Notes: a model not told the origin generated them from the sequence alone. A DNA stretch of 64,000 bases from Gordionus sp. m RMFG-2023 (GCF_954871325.1 NC_088778.1:21065120-21129119); one strand, 5' to 3'. Numbered from the stretch's first letter, positions 36,001 through 44,811 are shown. Numbers and translations are program-made.

Positions 36001-38164
36001 TTGTAAACTTTTTATTAAAAGAATTCCGGAATGGTGATTGTTGATGTAAACGAAACAGAATCATATTTAGCACCAGTATTACCAACAAATATCGATGATA
36101 ATAATTCACGTGATGAATTAGATTCCTGCATCCTTTGGCCACCTCAAATCCTGCTTACTACAGATACTATATCTATTTTACGTGATTTTAGCAAAAAAAA
36201 CACCACTTCTGAATCTTTAGGTTAATATATTTAATTAATCTTTTTATCTACAAATAATTTATTTATTTTTTAATATATTATAAGAATTTTGTATTTTCAT
36301 TATACAGTTTTATTTAGAATGTTAATAATATTTTAAACGGCAAAAAATAGATAAATTTGTTGTTACAAACATTTATTTATAAAATTCGCGTTAAATAAGA
36401 CGATGGAGAAAAGGGTTTTTAGAAACATTTATGTTCGCCTCTCGTCCAACTAATTTGGATCTATTGATACTATTGATGAAATTCTATTATCATATTGTAT
36501 TTATATATCTAATTTTATAGTTCATTAATGATATATTCCTTTTTGGTGTTTTTTATGATTTTCATATAACATAGTATAGCATTTTTCTATCAAATTAAAA
36601 AGATTCATGTCTTCGTATTCTAATAAATTCTCGAGAAGATTTCCAAACAAAAACACGGGAACTTGAACATCTCTTAGTCCAAGCTCAAATTCCCTTTTCC
36701 GATAAAACAATTAATTCCTCTAAAATGAATCGCCAGAAATATTTGCCATCGAATAATTCTTCCGATACTGACACGGATAATGAAATTACAAAAGAATTCA
36801 GCATTAAAGCTAAAATTTCACCAACATTATCTCAAAATATAAAAACTTCTCTAAACGCTAATAAAGAAACCCAGACCTCTGAAATGGACATAAGTTAGTT
36901 ATATTCATGTTTTTTTAGATCTGATGTCTAATTTGTGTTTGATAAGCTTAAAATTAGTAAAAGTATATTTATGAAAAATAAAATAATTCATTTTTTTTAC
37001 CTAAGCTCTTAAATTAATTTAGCTGTCAATTAATGTCATAAAATAATAAACAATTAAAAATTTATCGTTTAATATTTATTCTTTATTTAATTTTGATTTT
37101 TAATTATGGGCAGATATTTTTTACTTCAATAAAAATTAAATGTGAATTTTTTATGTCCGTTTTAAGAGGAAACCAGGCGAAAATTATTGGAATATGAATA
37201 TAAATTACAACGTTACGAACAAGAACTTACCACCATGACTGCCAATGTAATAATTTTGTCTGTCGCTATAAAATTTTACAATCAGTTATCTCTAGTTTAT
37301 ATACTATATTACCTTTTACACATATTTGAATTTTTTTGATAAAAAAACCTAATATGATGTTTTTGAATATATTTTTTTATCAACTAATTTTTTTAATATA
37401 TGTTTATAGTTGGAAAGATCGGAAGCTAATTGTGAGCGCCAAAAGAAAGCCAGAGAAACGGTTGAAAATAGTGAATCCGAATTTAAAGCTGAAAATAGAA
37501 AACTTAAAAGAGAGGTACACAATTTTCACGCATTTTAACCTGCTATTACTAATAATGTTCATATATTATTTAACTCATGCACAATTGAGTAATTACTAAT
37601 TTCAATTATACATACAAACATATGAATCGAATATGCAAATAAATCAAGATTCGTATTTATACGAATAATAAAAATATTATTCTATTTGATATATCGAATA
37701 TTCTAATCGGAAATTGAATTCTTTAATTTTAGAAATTAAAAAACGTAAAAATAAAAGGTTCCGCAAAGAAAATGTTAAATAATATAGGATAATTTCAAAT
37801 ATTTTATAATAATTTTGTATATATACGAATAATTTCTAATATTTACAAATAATTTCTAATAATAAGCAAAAAATCTCATATAATATATTCTTTCCTTATA
37901 TGTAATTTTTATTATTCGTAAAATACGAATCGAATCGAGTAACGAATAATTCGTTATAGGTATAGGTATAATTTTAGAAAATCAAAATTCCCACTTATTT
38001 TTATTTTATTGACTTTTCTAAATAATATTTAAATATATAACAAAAAGTTGAGAGACACCAAACAAAATGTAGAAGAATACGAGACAAAAATAGGTCATTT
38101 GGAAAGGCGATTAGAAAAGATGCGCTCTTCTAGGCTTAATTCAGTTATGACGGAAATCTCCTGA
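17892..38164 (+). CDS. LRRFIP2: LRRFIP-family coiled-coil protein, nine exons, 5' end not found
   Basis: Joined exons: 17892-18044, 28343-28663, 29061-29228, 29406-29498, 36022-36220, 36603-36893, 37167-37246, 37410-37514, 38048-38164 (TGA). They total 1527 nt, all introns are GT-AG and all phases agree. The order of motifs is that of LRRFIP1/2: the N-terminal AEARLAAKRLARFEAR; the first coiled coil SNAELSNEIESYKYQIETL; the coil end ELKRAKEQIIKRDQLI joined to the linker GMVIVDVN; and the second coil LLEYEYKLQRYEQELTTM, ESEFKAENRKLKRE, HLERRLEKMRSSR. LRRFIP proteins are cytoplasmic coiled-coil adaptors that bind Flightless-I and Toll/Wnt pathway proteins; function here is inferred from family only. 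The exon with the start codon is not seen, nor is a canonical poly-A signal. The 10.3- and 6.5-kb introns are full of transposons, while the others are 163-533 bp. Confidence 0.88.
18243..18600 (+). repeat. Imperfect tandem duplication, two units of about 170-200 bp
   Basis: Two units share the order GATAATGATAAATTGGTATT / GATAGTGATAAATAGGTATT, then TTGTTGAGATAAAATTTTTA / GTGGTTGAGTTAAAAAAATT, then CATATTTTGGGGTGGTAA and AATTTAAATTTATTTGTTAA in each. The second unit is shorter. They lie in the first intron of the LRRFIP gene. Confidence 0.65.
18671..18930 (+). mobile_element. SINE-like repeat with tRNA-derived head (copy 1)
   Basis: The segment 18702-18770 has an RNA polymerase III A-box-like TGGCTGAGTGG and a perfect B-box GGTTCGAATCC at tRNA spacing, with a CGTTT/AAACG anticodon-type stem between. 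The order (CTGAGTGG D-arm, longer variable region) resembles a Leu/Ser-type tRNA. A tail with TTTAACATTAGAG and AACGTTCATTTCTTGATTACG follows. A second copy at 55175-55485 matches from about 30 bp upstream of the tRNA part to the same tail. The acceptor stem does not pair well, so I call it a SINE rather than a functional tRNA gene. Confidence 0.7.
19116..19310. mobile_element. Palindromic MITE, GTATTCTAGCATGTGTA family
   Basis: The arms are inverted: ATTGTATTCCAGCATGTGTA...GGAAATTCAAACAATTTT on the left, and on the right AAAATTGTCTGAAATTT...GATGCTAGAATACAAT. The unit is related to the palindromes at 42559-42939 and 59365-60005. It is non-coding and lies in the first LRRFIP intron. Confidence 0.6.
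19424..19690 (+). repeat. Degenerate TTCGCG tandem array
   Basis: About fifteen imperfect units of roughly 15-18 bp repeat the pattern TTCGCG + A/T-rich spacer (AAGTTTCGC, AATTCGC, GGTTTCGCG). The array ends GAATTGACCTGATACG, and a GC-rich array at 44.04-44.12 kb ends in nearly the same words (GAATTGACTTGATACC). A much more regular relative is at 62.34-62.55 kb. CpG-rich words in such AT-rich DNA make the array conspicuous. Confidence 0.65.
20371..20632. mobile_element. MITE with GC-rich inverted ends (GGGCCGGGTCGGGCC family)
   Basis: The element reads TAGAGAGGGCTTCGGGCC at the left and, in reverse complement, TAGTGATCTGCATCGGG at the right. An A/T-rich core (TTGATTTTATTTATAGAAC and CATATAACATATATCTTTTA) is shared with the copies at 26175-26513 and 44926-45306 in inverse or direct orientation. 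TAGNGATCTGC ends and the GC-rich subterminal blocks are like those of the coding hAT at 23061-24332. Confidence 0.7.
21190..21340 (+). repeat. Three tandem units of about 60 bp
   Basis: The phrase TTTTTGAGGATTATATTGTG recurs three times (first as TTTTTTGAGGATTTTATTATG), each followed by a CTATAT/TATTAT word, AATATG and a TTTTTGG run. It lies directly upstream of the transposase remnant at 21.36 kb and may be its subterminal repeat. Confidence 0.55.
21360..22092 (+). pseudogene. DDE-type transposase remnant of a widespread unnamed family
   Basis: Two frames give one ordered protein. 21418-21807: KMMFDLCKNKCRVENIEPV, YRLIFNYDFNLGFHKLKNN, RFDLCEEFKIKQ, then VAVCFNLEKVLD and YKRKLNTYNLTV. 21810-22090, with frame changes: EGISGRSANDI, LPKEIILWSDSC-like and SIISFSLIHFLMKYPSIISI, then ITQKYSETGQRS. 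The C-x2-C-x-F pair, the CFDLQKVL-like block, the YYKRxLxxYN block and the WSDSC..QN block recall dispersed transposase-like proteins of insects and cnidarians whose second catalytic Asp lies in SDGCxxQNRN. Family recall is from memory. The superfamily is not certain. It lies in the first LRRFIP intron. Confidence 0.65.
23061..24332 (+). mobile_element. hAT transposon with GC-rich ends and 8-bp target duplication
   Basis: The ends are TAGAGAACTGC at the left and, in reverse complement, TAGAGGTCTGC at the right, and each is followed by GC-rich GGGCTCGGGTCGGG-type blocks. The exact duplication CGTAATAT lies at 23053-23060 and 24333-24340. It contains a decayed transposase (23459-24034). It is a coding relative of the GC-rich-ended MITEs at 20.4, 26.2 and 44.9 kb. 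It sits inside the inverted-repeat element 22951-24513. Confidence 0.9.
23459..24034 (+). pseudogene. hAT transposase remnant (BED finger to first catalytic region)
   Basis: The ATG opens MDAKLKKIGEKIINNEYEG and SAVWKTFSFKYDENKEKLIM, the W-x-x-F start of a BED finger. After a gap come LKRHKCIF, then LTIDSLFG. CGRDLRSFDAIRDGFVDCC corresponds to the hAT block DLRPFxxVxDxGF. IDVKIIIPNVTTNSRNLID and IRNKLFPKLNAYMKKGRC correspond to the block DILPHPTTVSRN and what follows it in Ac/Hermes-like transposases. The order is intact, but at least three frame changes and a stop are present, and the catalytic core and dimerisation domain are missing. Confidence 0.8.
24514..26174. other. Intron DNA, mostly unrecognised
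   Basis: One apparent single hAT end is read in reverse complement from 24752 (CAGTGTTGTCATCAGACGG, then GCGCTGCCAATTAGCGCCC). No partner end was found. A long G run lies near 25931 and a long C run near 26155. A frame at 25223-25429 and its antisense partner are not recognisable. Confidence 0.35.
26175..26513. mobile_element. MITE with GC-rich inverted ends
   Basis: The ends are TAGTGATCTAAAGCC and, in reverse complement, TAGTGATCTGCAAAA, with repeated CGGCCC/GGGCC blocks inside. Flanking 8-mers CTGTTCTC and CTGCCCTC agree at six of eight positions, as expected for an aged hAT duplication. The core is shared with 20371-20632 (inverted) and 44926-45306. Confidence 0.8.
26574..28103. mobile_element. 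Probable hAT-like element with GATC-rich ends
   Basis: The left end CAGGCTTGTTAAATGATCC and the right end, in reverse complement CAAAGCATTTTGTTAAAGGA, are similar, and both are followed by repeats of GGATCG/CGATCC (AAAGGATCGTGATC type). No clear 8-bp duplication was found. A plus-strand frame at 26894-27112 with FESCYGWLRWF vaguely recalls a helix-turn-helix transposase domain, but I would not assign it. Confidence 0.5.
28343..29498 (+). CDS. LRRFIP2: LRRFIP exons 2-4: acidic Ser/Asn-rich linker and first coiled coil
   Basis: Exon 28343-28663 (107 codons) codes a low-complexity Asn/Ser/Asp-rich linker that contains HDYDHPVSNSEEIDQDESL. Exon 29061-29228 (56 codons) has KYEDLEKKYNSSLISNAEL and YQIETLKDDVDDF, aligning with the conserved coil that reads MYQVDTLKD in vertebrate LRRFIPs. 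Exon 29406-29498 (31 codons) continues the coil with LRKLHQASSEELKRAKEQI. All three are phase 0 at both ends. The introns between them are 397 and 177 bp. Confidence 0.85.
30020..30265 (-). pseudogene. piggyBac-like transposase C-terminal Cys-rich tail
   Basis: The minus strand reads VPKRKSVQAGDREKCKKGPE, EEVRKDLMAFCPKYNDKKGR, then CKMPGCLFTTKVSCKKCGVH and CF. C-x4-C ... C-x2-C-x2-H-x-C-F is the RING-like Cys-rich domain that ends piggyBac transposases. Only this tail is present, with one stop in it. No TTAA-flanked end was located. It lies in the 6.5-kb LRRFIP intron. Confidence 0.65.
30566..30811 (+). other. Unidentified open frame with balanced composition
   Basis: An 81-codon frame with less A/T-biased codons reads LLNCWEVDIWKSITSDYSRA and KYPLFERVRPANLGNKTSIK. 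I do not recognise it. It does not fit the reading frame or motif order of the surrounding LRRFIP gene, in whose intron it lies. It could be a remnant of a transposon protein. Confidence 0.25.
32760..34404 (-). mobile_element. hAT transposon inserted in the LINE
   Basis: The left end TAGACCTATGCGCCG and the GC-rich CGGCGGCCGGCG blocks match inverted blocks at the right end, which closes CCGTCTA. Flanking 8-mers GATTTACC (32752-32759) and GATATACC (34405-34412) agree at seven of eight positions. A transposase remnant runs on the minus strand. The LINE endonuclease-RT frame is split by this insertion. The same left end occurs alone at 40948. Confidence 0.88.
33001..34080 (-). pseudogene. hAT transposase remnant with C-terminal dimerisation domain
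   Basis: The best part is 33001-33303: DMEVLNFWREKKSELPNLSR, then LAKKILCIPATSTPSERVLS, TAGLTLNSRRSSL. This is the hAT C-terminal dimerisation domain (PATSxPSERxFSxAG). Upstream on the same strand come HWHSILIMLESISRLNK, LVEELLAFLSKFKETVEFLS and KGPTLNLALLFRSEI, the usual order before it. The pieces are in different frames. A 33-bp tandem duplication (CTGATTATCATCATTCTCTA, near 33352-33418) lies between domains. The BED finger and the first catalytic block are not readable. Confidence 0.88.
35780..35935. mobile_element. Partial GC-rich-ended MITE
   Basis: One clear end is read in reverse complement from 35935 (TAGTGATCTCTATTAGGCC, then GGCCTATTTTTTAAACCC). Inside lie CGGTCTGGG and GACCGGACTG words. 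It belongs with the TAGTGATCTGC elements. The other end is not clear. Confidence 0.45.
36022..38164 (+). CDS. LRRFIP2: LRRFIP exons 5-9: linker, second coiled coil and stop
   Basis: Exon 36022-36220 opens NSGMVIVDVNETES (compare the HGLVIIPEG start of the vertebrate linker). Exon 36603-36893 gives ILINSREDFQTKTRELEHLL and then a Ser/Asp linker SSDTDTDNE. Exon 37167-37246 gives RRKLLEYEYKLQRYEQELTT. Exon 37410-37514 ends FKAENRKLKRE. Exon 38048-38164 gives LRDTKQNVEEYETKIGHLER and stops after MTEIS. The split codons GAT (across 36220/36603) and AAG (across 36893/37167) join correctly. The last three exons are the best conserved part of the protein. Confidence 0.88.
37606..37974. mobile_element. 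MITE in an LRRFIP intron, TTCGTA/TACGAA-rich ends
   Basis: Left ATTATACATACAAACATATG...TTCGTATTTATACGAATAAT mirrors right (reverse complement) ATTATACCTATACCTATAAC...TTCGTATTTTACGAATAAT. It fills most of the 533-bp intron before the last LRRFIP exon, which explains why that intron is longer than its neighbours. Confidence 0.6.
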
Positions 38165-39424
38165 TAATTTTACCCATATTTTTTGTATTATTTTTTAATC
38201 TCGCTAAATATTTTTTATAATCAATTATTTCACTATTTATAATATTGATACAACACTCGCTTTTCGTAAATGAATGATAATTTTCTCTGGATTTTGCTAA
38301 GGGAGTTACATAATTTGTTGAGTAGTTTTCTACTTAATATTTTATATTTAAAATCTGATTTTAATTTTTGAACATATTACATATGTTTTATTTATATAAA
38401 ATATATATTTTTAAAAAATAAATTAGCTTATATAAGATAAAATAAATTTTATATAAGAAATACTAATTTAATCATATTTCTTTTTATTTAAATAAATTAA
38501 GGACATGCCTTATCACCAAATATAAATAAACTGAAATTTTTGTTAACAAAAAATAATATTTGTGAATTATAAATTAAAATTATTCGTAAATTTTTAAAAA
38601 TCATAAATATCAATTATTCGAATTATCTAAAAAAAAAATTATATTGAATATATCATTTATTAATTTCTTTTATTGGTGCGTAAAATATTTCATATTGAGG
38701 CCAGGGCAGGTTAAATCATCTTCATCTGAAGAAATATGTACAATTGACATAATATTCTTTATAAAATAAATTATAATATTAGAAAATGAGAATATAAGTT
38801 CTTGGTTGACTCAATATTAATTAGATTAACATATCTTGATTGACTCAATATTAATTAGATTAACAATCTTGACTGAAAATATAACAACGAAAGTTTAAAA
38901 TAAGAATAAAGGAATTCGGTGGTTAATCTGACTTAAAAACTTGGCTCAATTTATTTATAAAATTTAAAAAATAAATAAAATAGTTTTATAATACAATAAA
39001 ATATTACCATATTTTTTAAGAAAAAATTTTTAAGTAACGTTGTGCGTTAGCGTTTAAAAAAAAGAAACGCGTTACTCGTTACCTCTATAAGAAGGTAACG
39101 AATGGCGTGTTACTTTTACAATAAATGGTTTCTCTATGGCCCAGTGGATAGTATTCAGGTTTTAGGCAATAATCTGTTGAAAGATTCCAAGGTTCTGAAA
39201 TATTAAGTATCCGAGCCTTTTTTTAAAAGAGGCCTAATAATTGATTTATCGAAGACTGTTGTTGATGTCGATCTTAACTTTTAATGCAATTAGTTCTTTA
39301 ATATTCTTTGATTGTGATTATAATTTCTTATCTAAGATTTCTTAAAACAAAATTAATATAAATGTTTATTGTAAGAATATGTAATAACTCGAAACCCTTA
39401 ATGAGTTGGCTGATCTATTCTCCC
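38165..39424. other. 3' flank of the LRRFIP gene and intergenic DNA
   Basis: This stretch holds a 34-bp direct repeat at about 38800-38872 (TTGACTCAATATTAATTAGA twice) and a hAT-end-like patch at 39035-39110 (GCGTTAGCGTTT, AACGCGTTACTCGTTACC and its inverse GGTAACG). No canonical AATAAA was found close to the LRRFIP stop. Nothing else was recognised. Confidence 0.4.
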
Positions 39425-40557
39425 CTCTCATAAAGCCTTTTTTCTCCTGAAAAATTTCTTCAATATCCCAAAAATTCTTTACGCGCTCCGCTCTACCCCT
39501 ATTTTTAAATTTCCCACTTCCTTAGGCATTTATGAAAATGGGATTAAAGTCCTAATTGAAAGTATTTTTAATCTAAAATTCCATGAATTAGCGTAAACAC
39601 AAGCCACCCTTCCTACCAAGATGGGAGGACTAGGCATCAGATCCCCTTCCGATCTTGCCTTAACTGCCTTTATATCGAGCAGTCTTTTAACCAAAAATTT
39701 AGTCAATCCTAATTCCTTAAATTCTGACCCTTCCTTTAATAGTTTTATAATTGAATGGAAATCTCGATTCATTGCCGACCACCCAATTCCAGAAACGAAC
39801 AAGCAGAAGGACTGGGATAAGCCCATTATTGCAAGCTGCGTCGAATCTCTCCTTTCCAGTATGCAATCATTGGACCGTCCCTTATTCTCCTCTCTGCTTA
39901 ATGGTTCTGGACATGAGTTTCTCGAAGCCATTCCATCCGCGAACTTACAATTACAATTGACCCAAAATGAGCTAACTCATGCTATAGGCATCCGTTTAAA
40001 TTGCTTAGTAACCCAATCCCACATCTGTGCCGGCTGCAGTTCTGCTGTTTTGAGTAATGGAAGGCATAGTCTACATTGTCGTTCATGTAAAGGCCGCATC
40101 GTTAGACATAACATTTGCAATTCTATAATTCTTAGAGCTCTGAGATCCGCTCAAATTCCTTCTATTCACGCACCCTCTGGTCTTTTCAGATCTGATGGGA
40201 AACGCCCTGACGGGATCTCTCAAATTCCCTGGAAGCGAGGTCAATTCTTGGTCTGGGATTACTATTGTATTGATCCATTGGCTCCTTCCAATCAATCCCT
40301 TAACATTCTGGAGAACAAGGAGCTTCTAAAAATATTCAGAAATATCCCAAGATCACTTATTCATTCCCATCATTTCCACTACCTTGACTACCTTTGGGAA
40401 TCGTGCTCTTTCTTTCTTCAAGGAACTTGGATCGCTAATCCGCAAACTAACAGATGAACCTCGTGAAGGCCTCTTCTTAAGACAAAGACTCGCAATAGCT
40501 ATTCACAGGGCCAATTGCATCAGCTTCATTGGCAGCCTCATCTCACATGATGATTAG
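39425..40557 (+). mobile_element. LINE fragment, C-terminal half with zinc knuckle and restriction-like endonuclease
   Basis: It starts in the thumb region (IPKILYALRSTPIFKFP), has TLPTKMGGLGIRSPSDLAL, then a long clean frame 39621-40457. Within it, CAGCSSAVLSNGRHSLHC is the C-x2-C-x7-8-H-x3-4-C knuckle, RIVRHNICNSIILRAL follows, then SDGKRPDGISQIPWKRGQFL and VWDYYCID, the R-P-D ... W-D core of the PD-(D/E)xK nuclease. A frame change near 40415 leads to RKLTDEPREGLFLRQRLAIA and a natural-looking stop at 40555-40557. The 278-codon frame with a balanced codon mix is the cleanest LINE reading in the window. The RT that should precede it is represented by another copy at 4.84-6.2 kb. Confidence 0.82.
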
Positions 40558-40947
40558 AATATATTTTATATAATTTTAATCGCGTAATGAATAATTTATT
40601 TATATAATAACTTTTCAATGTTCATTTCAAAATTAAATAATAAAACCTATCTATATTTAGAAGAATATATAGAAGAGGAAATAATTCCACTATTTTTAAC
40701 CTCTTAGCTTCTATTTTAGACGTTGAATACAAAAAATAGCAAATCTTTAAATGCAGAAATATTTGGGAAACCTATGTTTTTTTTTATAAATTTATTTTGA
40801 AATGACATTGAGTTATTTTTATCATAATTGTATTTTACGTCTGATTATGAATTTTGCGCCAAAATGTAAAAAAATTATGTAAATAAAAATCTGAAATTTT
40901 TTTTAAAAAAAAGAAATTGAATTATTTGTTTTACGAATACGTATAAT

Positions 40948-41045
40948 TAGACCTATGCGCCACTGCTCAGATCCGCCTCCACCAGTGATTTATAAGCCAA
41001 CGCCGCCGCTAAAAATATGGCAGCGATAATCATATTCTTGTTATG
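40948..41045. mobile_element. Solitary hAT end, TAGACCTATGCGCC family
   Basis: TAGACCTATGCGCCACTG matches the left end of the hAT at 32760 and is followed by GC-rich CCGCCTCCACC and CGCCGCCGCTAAA words. No partner end was found within the next kilobase. Confidence 0.55.
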
Positions 41046-41730
41046 GTTTTATTAATTAAAAGAAGTTTCTTTCAGTATGCTAAATATAAATAAAATATTT
41101 TAGGTATTTTATTTAAATTGTATTATAAATATAATTATATAAAATGATTTTATTATTTGACATTTTTTTGAAATAATAAAAACCCGTCATTATTAACATA
41201 TCAATTGATAATAATTGTGAATGATTACCTCAATACAATTTATCTGACAAAACGCTGCATCTATGCTGTCTTGCATAGAAAAACCAGCCGAATGTGACTG
41301 CCAATGTAACTTAAGAATCAGAGAATCTTAAGTTATCAGCTAATAAAAATAAACAATCAATTTAACATCAGAATTTAGAGCTACAAATACAATTTGATTT
41401 AACAAAAGTTTTTATTATTTAAAATTAATCATTATTTACGCTTCACATCTCATATAATTGATGGAATGAAAAATGAAAAATAGAAATATTAGATTTTGAA
41501 TTTTCTTGGCTTCACTTAAATCTAAATAAAAAAAATTATAATTGATAATTATTATCTAATAAAAAGTTAAATTGATATTTAAAGATAATATAATTTTATT
41601 ACCACCACTAGCCGATCGTTTTTTAAATAGTCGGTTTCCAGGTTTGCAATTAATACGATAACAACTCAATAATTAGTTGAAGGAAATTATTTATTTGATG
41701 AAATATTTTTAAAAATTAATGATCAGGAAG

Positions 41731-42300
41731 TAGTGCTGTAAACATTTCCCAAAAAAAATCGAACGCCTTTAACGTTTATTAACAAAATCGAACGCGTTAA
41801 CTTTCAAATTCACCTTCAAAGGAACGCGTTCACATTCGTTCAAAACTTTATGAATAAATTTTTTTTTAAATTTCATTTAATATAAATAAATATCATATCT
41901 TTCAACCCAATATATTAGGAATGTTAAAACTAATAGTTTCAAAAAAATTTTTTTTATTATACTTTAAATTGTGTTCAACTATTAATGATAAAACCCTTGA
42001 TAAAAACTTAAAAATAATAGCGAAATTTCAAATAATCACATTAAAAATAAATTTGTTTAAAATATTGACTATCTTTATGCATATTATATAACAGTGACAA
42101 AGCGTCAAGTTTAGTATTAAAGAAGCAATAGAAAATTTATATTTATTTATAAACTGTTGTTTTTGAGTATAATGATCAAGTACTGAATTATAAAAGTTAT
42201 TGCTAGATTTTTAATTTTTTCAATAAGTTTTTTTCAATAAGTTTTTTTCAATCGAAATCAAGAATAGATTCAAAATTTAAAAAAAAAATTTTACATTAGT
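41731..42300 (+). mobile_element. Left part of a hAT element (TAGTGCTGTAAACA family)
   Basis: TAGTGCTGTAAACATTTCCC followed by several AACGCGTT and GTTCA words is the same as the left end of the element at 54299. Internal sequence also agrees (ACTTTAAATTGTGTTCAACT here, ACTTCAAATGGTGTTCAACA there, and the following CCTTGATAA block). The right end was not found, so the copy is truncated. Confidence 0.65.
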
Positions 42301-42558
42301 CTTATAATTTATTCATTAAAAGTTACGGAATATCTATAAAATTATTTTACACAATTCTAAATAAATTTATTTGCTTAAAATAATTTTGTGCATCAATGGT
42401 ATTGTTTATAATTAATGGGGGATCATGGCTAAGTAAGGACTTATAAATTCCTTTGCATGATAAAAATATCCTTCACAATCTTGAACTAGATAATAATGGG
42501 AAAAATATAATGTTTATAACTTGTTTTTATATATAACTTTTTTTAATATTATAAATAA

Positions 42559-42939
42559 GTCATATTAGGATATGGAATCCGTGGATATTCGGAATCTCTC
42601 GACTTTAAATCCTCTACCGAGGGAGATTTAAAACATTTTAAAATTCGATTTATCTGGAGATGTATTCTAGCATGTGTAGAATATTTACCCTATAAATTTC
42701 CGCCATAGACATTTTTATATTTTTAATTTATATGAAAAATCCATATAAAAATTAATATAAATTAGGAGTAGTTCTAAAGTTCATGAAAAAATTGTTTGAA
42801 ATTTATAGTTCGGGTACTCTACGCATGCTGAAACACAATTCCTGTGAAATCAGATTTTTTAAATTTCAAAATCACCCATAGTAAATGATTCAAAATAGAG
42901 AGATTCTGAATCCCCGTGGATTCTATATCCCAATATGAC
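42559..42939. mobile_element. Palindromic MITE with arms of about 190 bp
   Basis: Left GTCATATTAGGATATGGAAT...GGAATCTCTC is inverted at the right (reverse complement GTCATATTGGGATATAGAAT...AGAATCTCTC). The centre carries GTATTCTAGCATGTGTAGAA and its inverse TCTACGCATGCTGAA, shared with the palindromes at 19.1 and 59.4 kb. Nearly the whole element is arm, so the transcript would fold back on itself. Confidence 0.75.
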
Positions 42940-44040
42940 ATATGTATATATATTTTAGTCTTAATATTTTAATAATATTATTTATATTATATGTCATTGG
43001 CTCATACATATAAGATAAAATTTGCACTTAAATATTTTTATTTTTTAGATAAAAAAGCGTTATATAAAAGCATATCAAAATTATCTTAAAAGTATCTATA
43101 AATATATACAGATTCTGAAATAGTGATACAGATACTTTTTATAATTACAATTAAACATTAATTATTGCTTTTAAGAAAGGAAAAAAAAATTCTTTTATTT
43201 ATTAAAAGAATAAGCATTATTTATTTACTTCCTTGTGCTTATTTTTTAACGTAGAATTACACAATTCATTCGCATGATTTTCTCTTTATTTATTAAAAAA
43301 AATAAGCAATATTAAATTTAATTCCCTCATGTATATTTTTTTAAATTAGTAAATATAATAGTAAATTATTATTGTAGTAAAAATAATAGTAATTCTTCTT
43401 AAGACCATTTCCAGACAGAACTTTTTTCTAAGCGGATCTTGGGTAATTTATCCAGCAATCTTTTTTTTATTTCCAAGTAAAGGATACTAATTTTTATATA
43501 ATATTATTAAAAAAAACATATTTTAGCAATTTTTATATAGTATATTTATATTTTCTATAGTCATTTTATAAATAAATAAAAAATTTGTGCTTTAATTCAT
43601 TTTTGATTATTTTATAATAAAATAAAATTAGCCTAAACATAATATAAATTTCTTAAAAAGATTATTAGAAATATTTTATGGATTTTTAATTAATCAAAAA
43701 AATGAGTCAGTCTTAATTTGAAAATGGATCAACATTAGTTCTGTGAATGGCCGATTTGGTCTATTTTTAAAAACGGTCGATTAAGATTTTAGACAAAATA
43801 ATATGTAAGATTCGAAATAGAGGTATAAACCTTTCTTACATCTATGCTCAAAATCTCTAGAATATTGGTTGTTAATTTTTTTTGATATTATTAAATTTTT
43901 ATTGATATTACTCATTTAGTAAATAAAATTAAAATTTTTGTACAAAAAATATGAAGAAACAATTAATAGGACCAACATTCAAAATGACTTCTATTTAATC
44001 ATCCTTTTTTTATACCAATAAATTTATAATAAATTGCACC
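42940..44040. other. AT-rich stretch with one MITE end
   Basis: 43731-43830 matches one end of the TAGTGTTGTT MITE family (TTTGGTCTATTTTTAAAA, then GTCGATTAAGATTTTAGAC). The rest is unrecognised. Confidence 0.45.
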
Positions 44041-44125
44041 TGTATTAGATATGCTCCGAATTGTCGCCGCGGCGAATTGAGGCTGCGCCAAATTGTCACC
44101 GCGCCGAATTGACTTGATACCTTAT
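44041..44125 (+). repeat. Short GC-rich array of CGAATTG/GCGCC units
   Basis: Four units combine GAATTG with GTCGCCGCG or GCGCC (CCGAATTGTCGCCGCGG, CGAATTGAGGCTGCGCC, AAATTGTCACCGCGCC, GAATTGACTTGATACC). The last unit matches the end of the TTCGCG array at 19.69 kb. It lies about 250 bp upstream of the metallophosphoesterase exon and could be a repeat end or, less likely, a regulatory patch. Confidence 0.45.
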
Positions 44126-44370
44126 ATTAGTGAACTCAAAGAAATTTTTTAATTGGATGAAATATATTTAAAGTTAAAAGTATGTAGGATTAAAGGTTAT
44201 AAATATATGTGTTAGGATTTATTAAAGGTTTGAGATACATGGGTTAGGGTTAATCTATATTAAAAAGGTTTTTTAATAAGATTTATCATTTTTATTAGTA
44301 ATCTGTCATATCTGACAGGATTATAAATAAATTTTTATTGGAAACTTTTTCGTACAGCTGTTAGTAGCAT

Positions 44371-44811
44371 ATGTTAATAGGAGTCATTTTTACCATGAGA
44401 AAGAAAATCAATTTGTACCTTATATTAAAATGGTTAATATCCTTGATATTTTTAATTATGTTGTATGAAAATATAAATTTTTATTTTTTAAATCATTTTA
44501 ATAATGTAATAAATTCATCTAACTATTTAATAATTGCTGATCCTCAAATTTTAGGCAAAGAATTTAACAATTGTTTTTTGGACTTTATAGCAATATGGGA
44601 TTCTGATAGGTTTATATATTAACTTTTATAAGTAAATATATTCACATAAAGATATCTTTACTTGGCATATTGGTATGCCTTTACAAAAACCAAACCAAAA
44701 TATGTTATATTTTTGGGAGATTTGATGGACCAGGGGTCTAAAGCAGACAATATTACATATAATAAATATGTAGAGAGATTTCAGAAAATATTCCCATTAT
44801 ATGAAAGTCAG
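44371..44811 (+). CDS. MPPE1: Metallophosphoesterase exons 1-2 with a 42-bp intron
   Basis: Exon 1 ends in ...WDSD plus AG, and the codon AGA (Arg) is completed across the intron GTTTAT...AAAG, giving WDSDRYLYLAYW, which keeps the conserved DSDRY. Exon 2 carries the metal-binding KPKYVIFLGDLMDQGSKADN and ends CAG|GTTTTA in phase 0. Unspliced reading hits a stop within a few codons of the donor, which is why a simple frame ends at FIY. Confidence 0.82.

Noticed and set aside
39125-39200. tRNA-like TGGCCCAGTGGATAG followed by AAGGTTCTGAAAT
   Set aside because: The A-box fits but the B-box is degenerate and the arms do not fold. At most it is a decayed SINE head.
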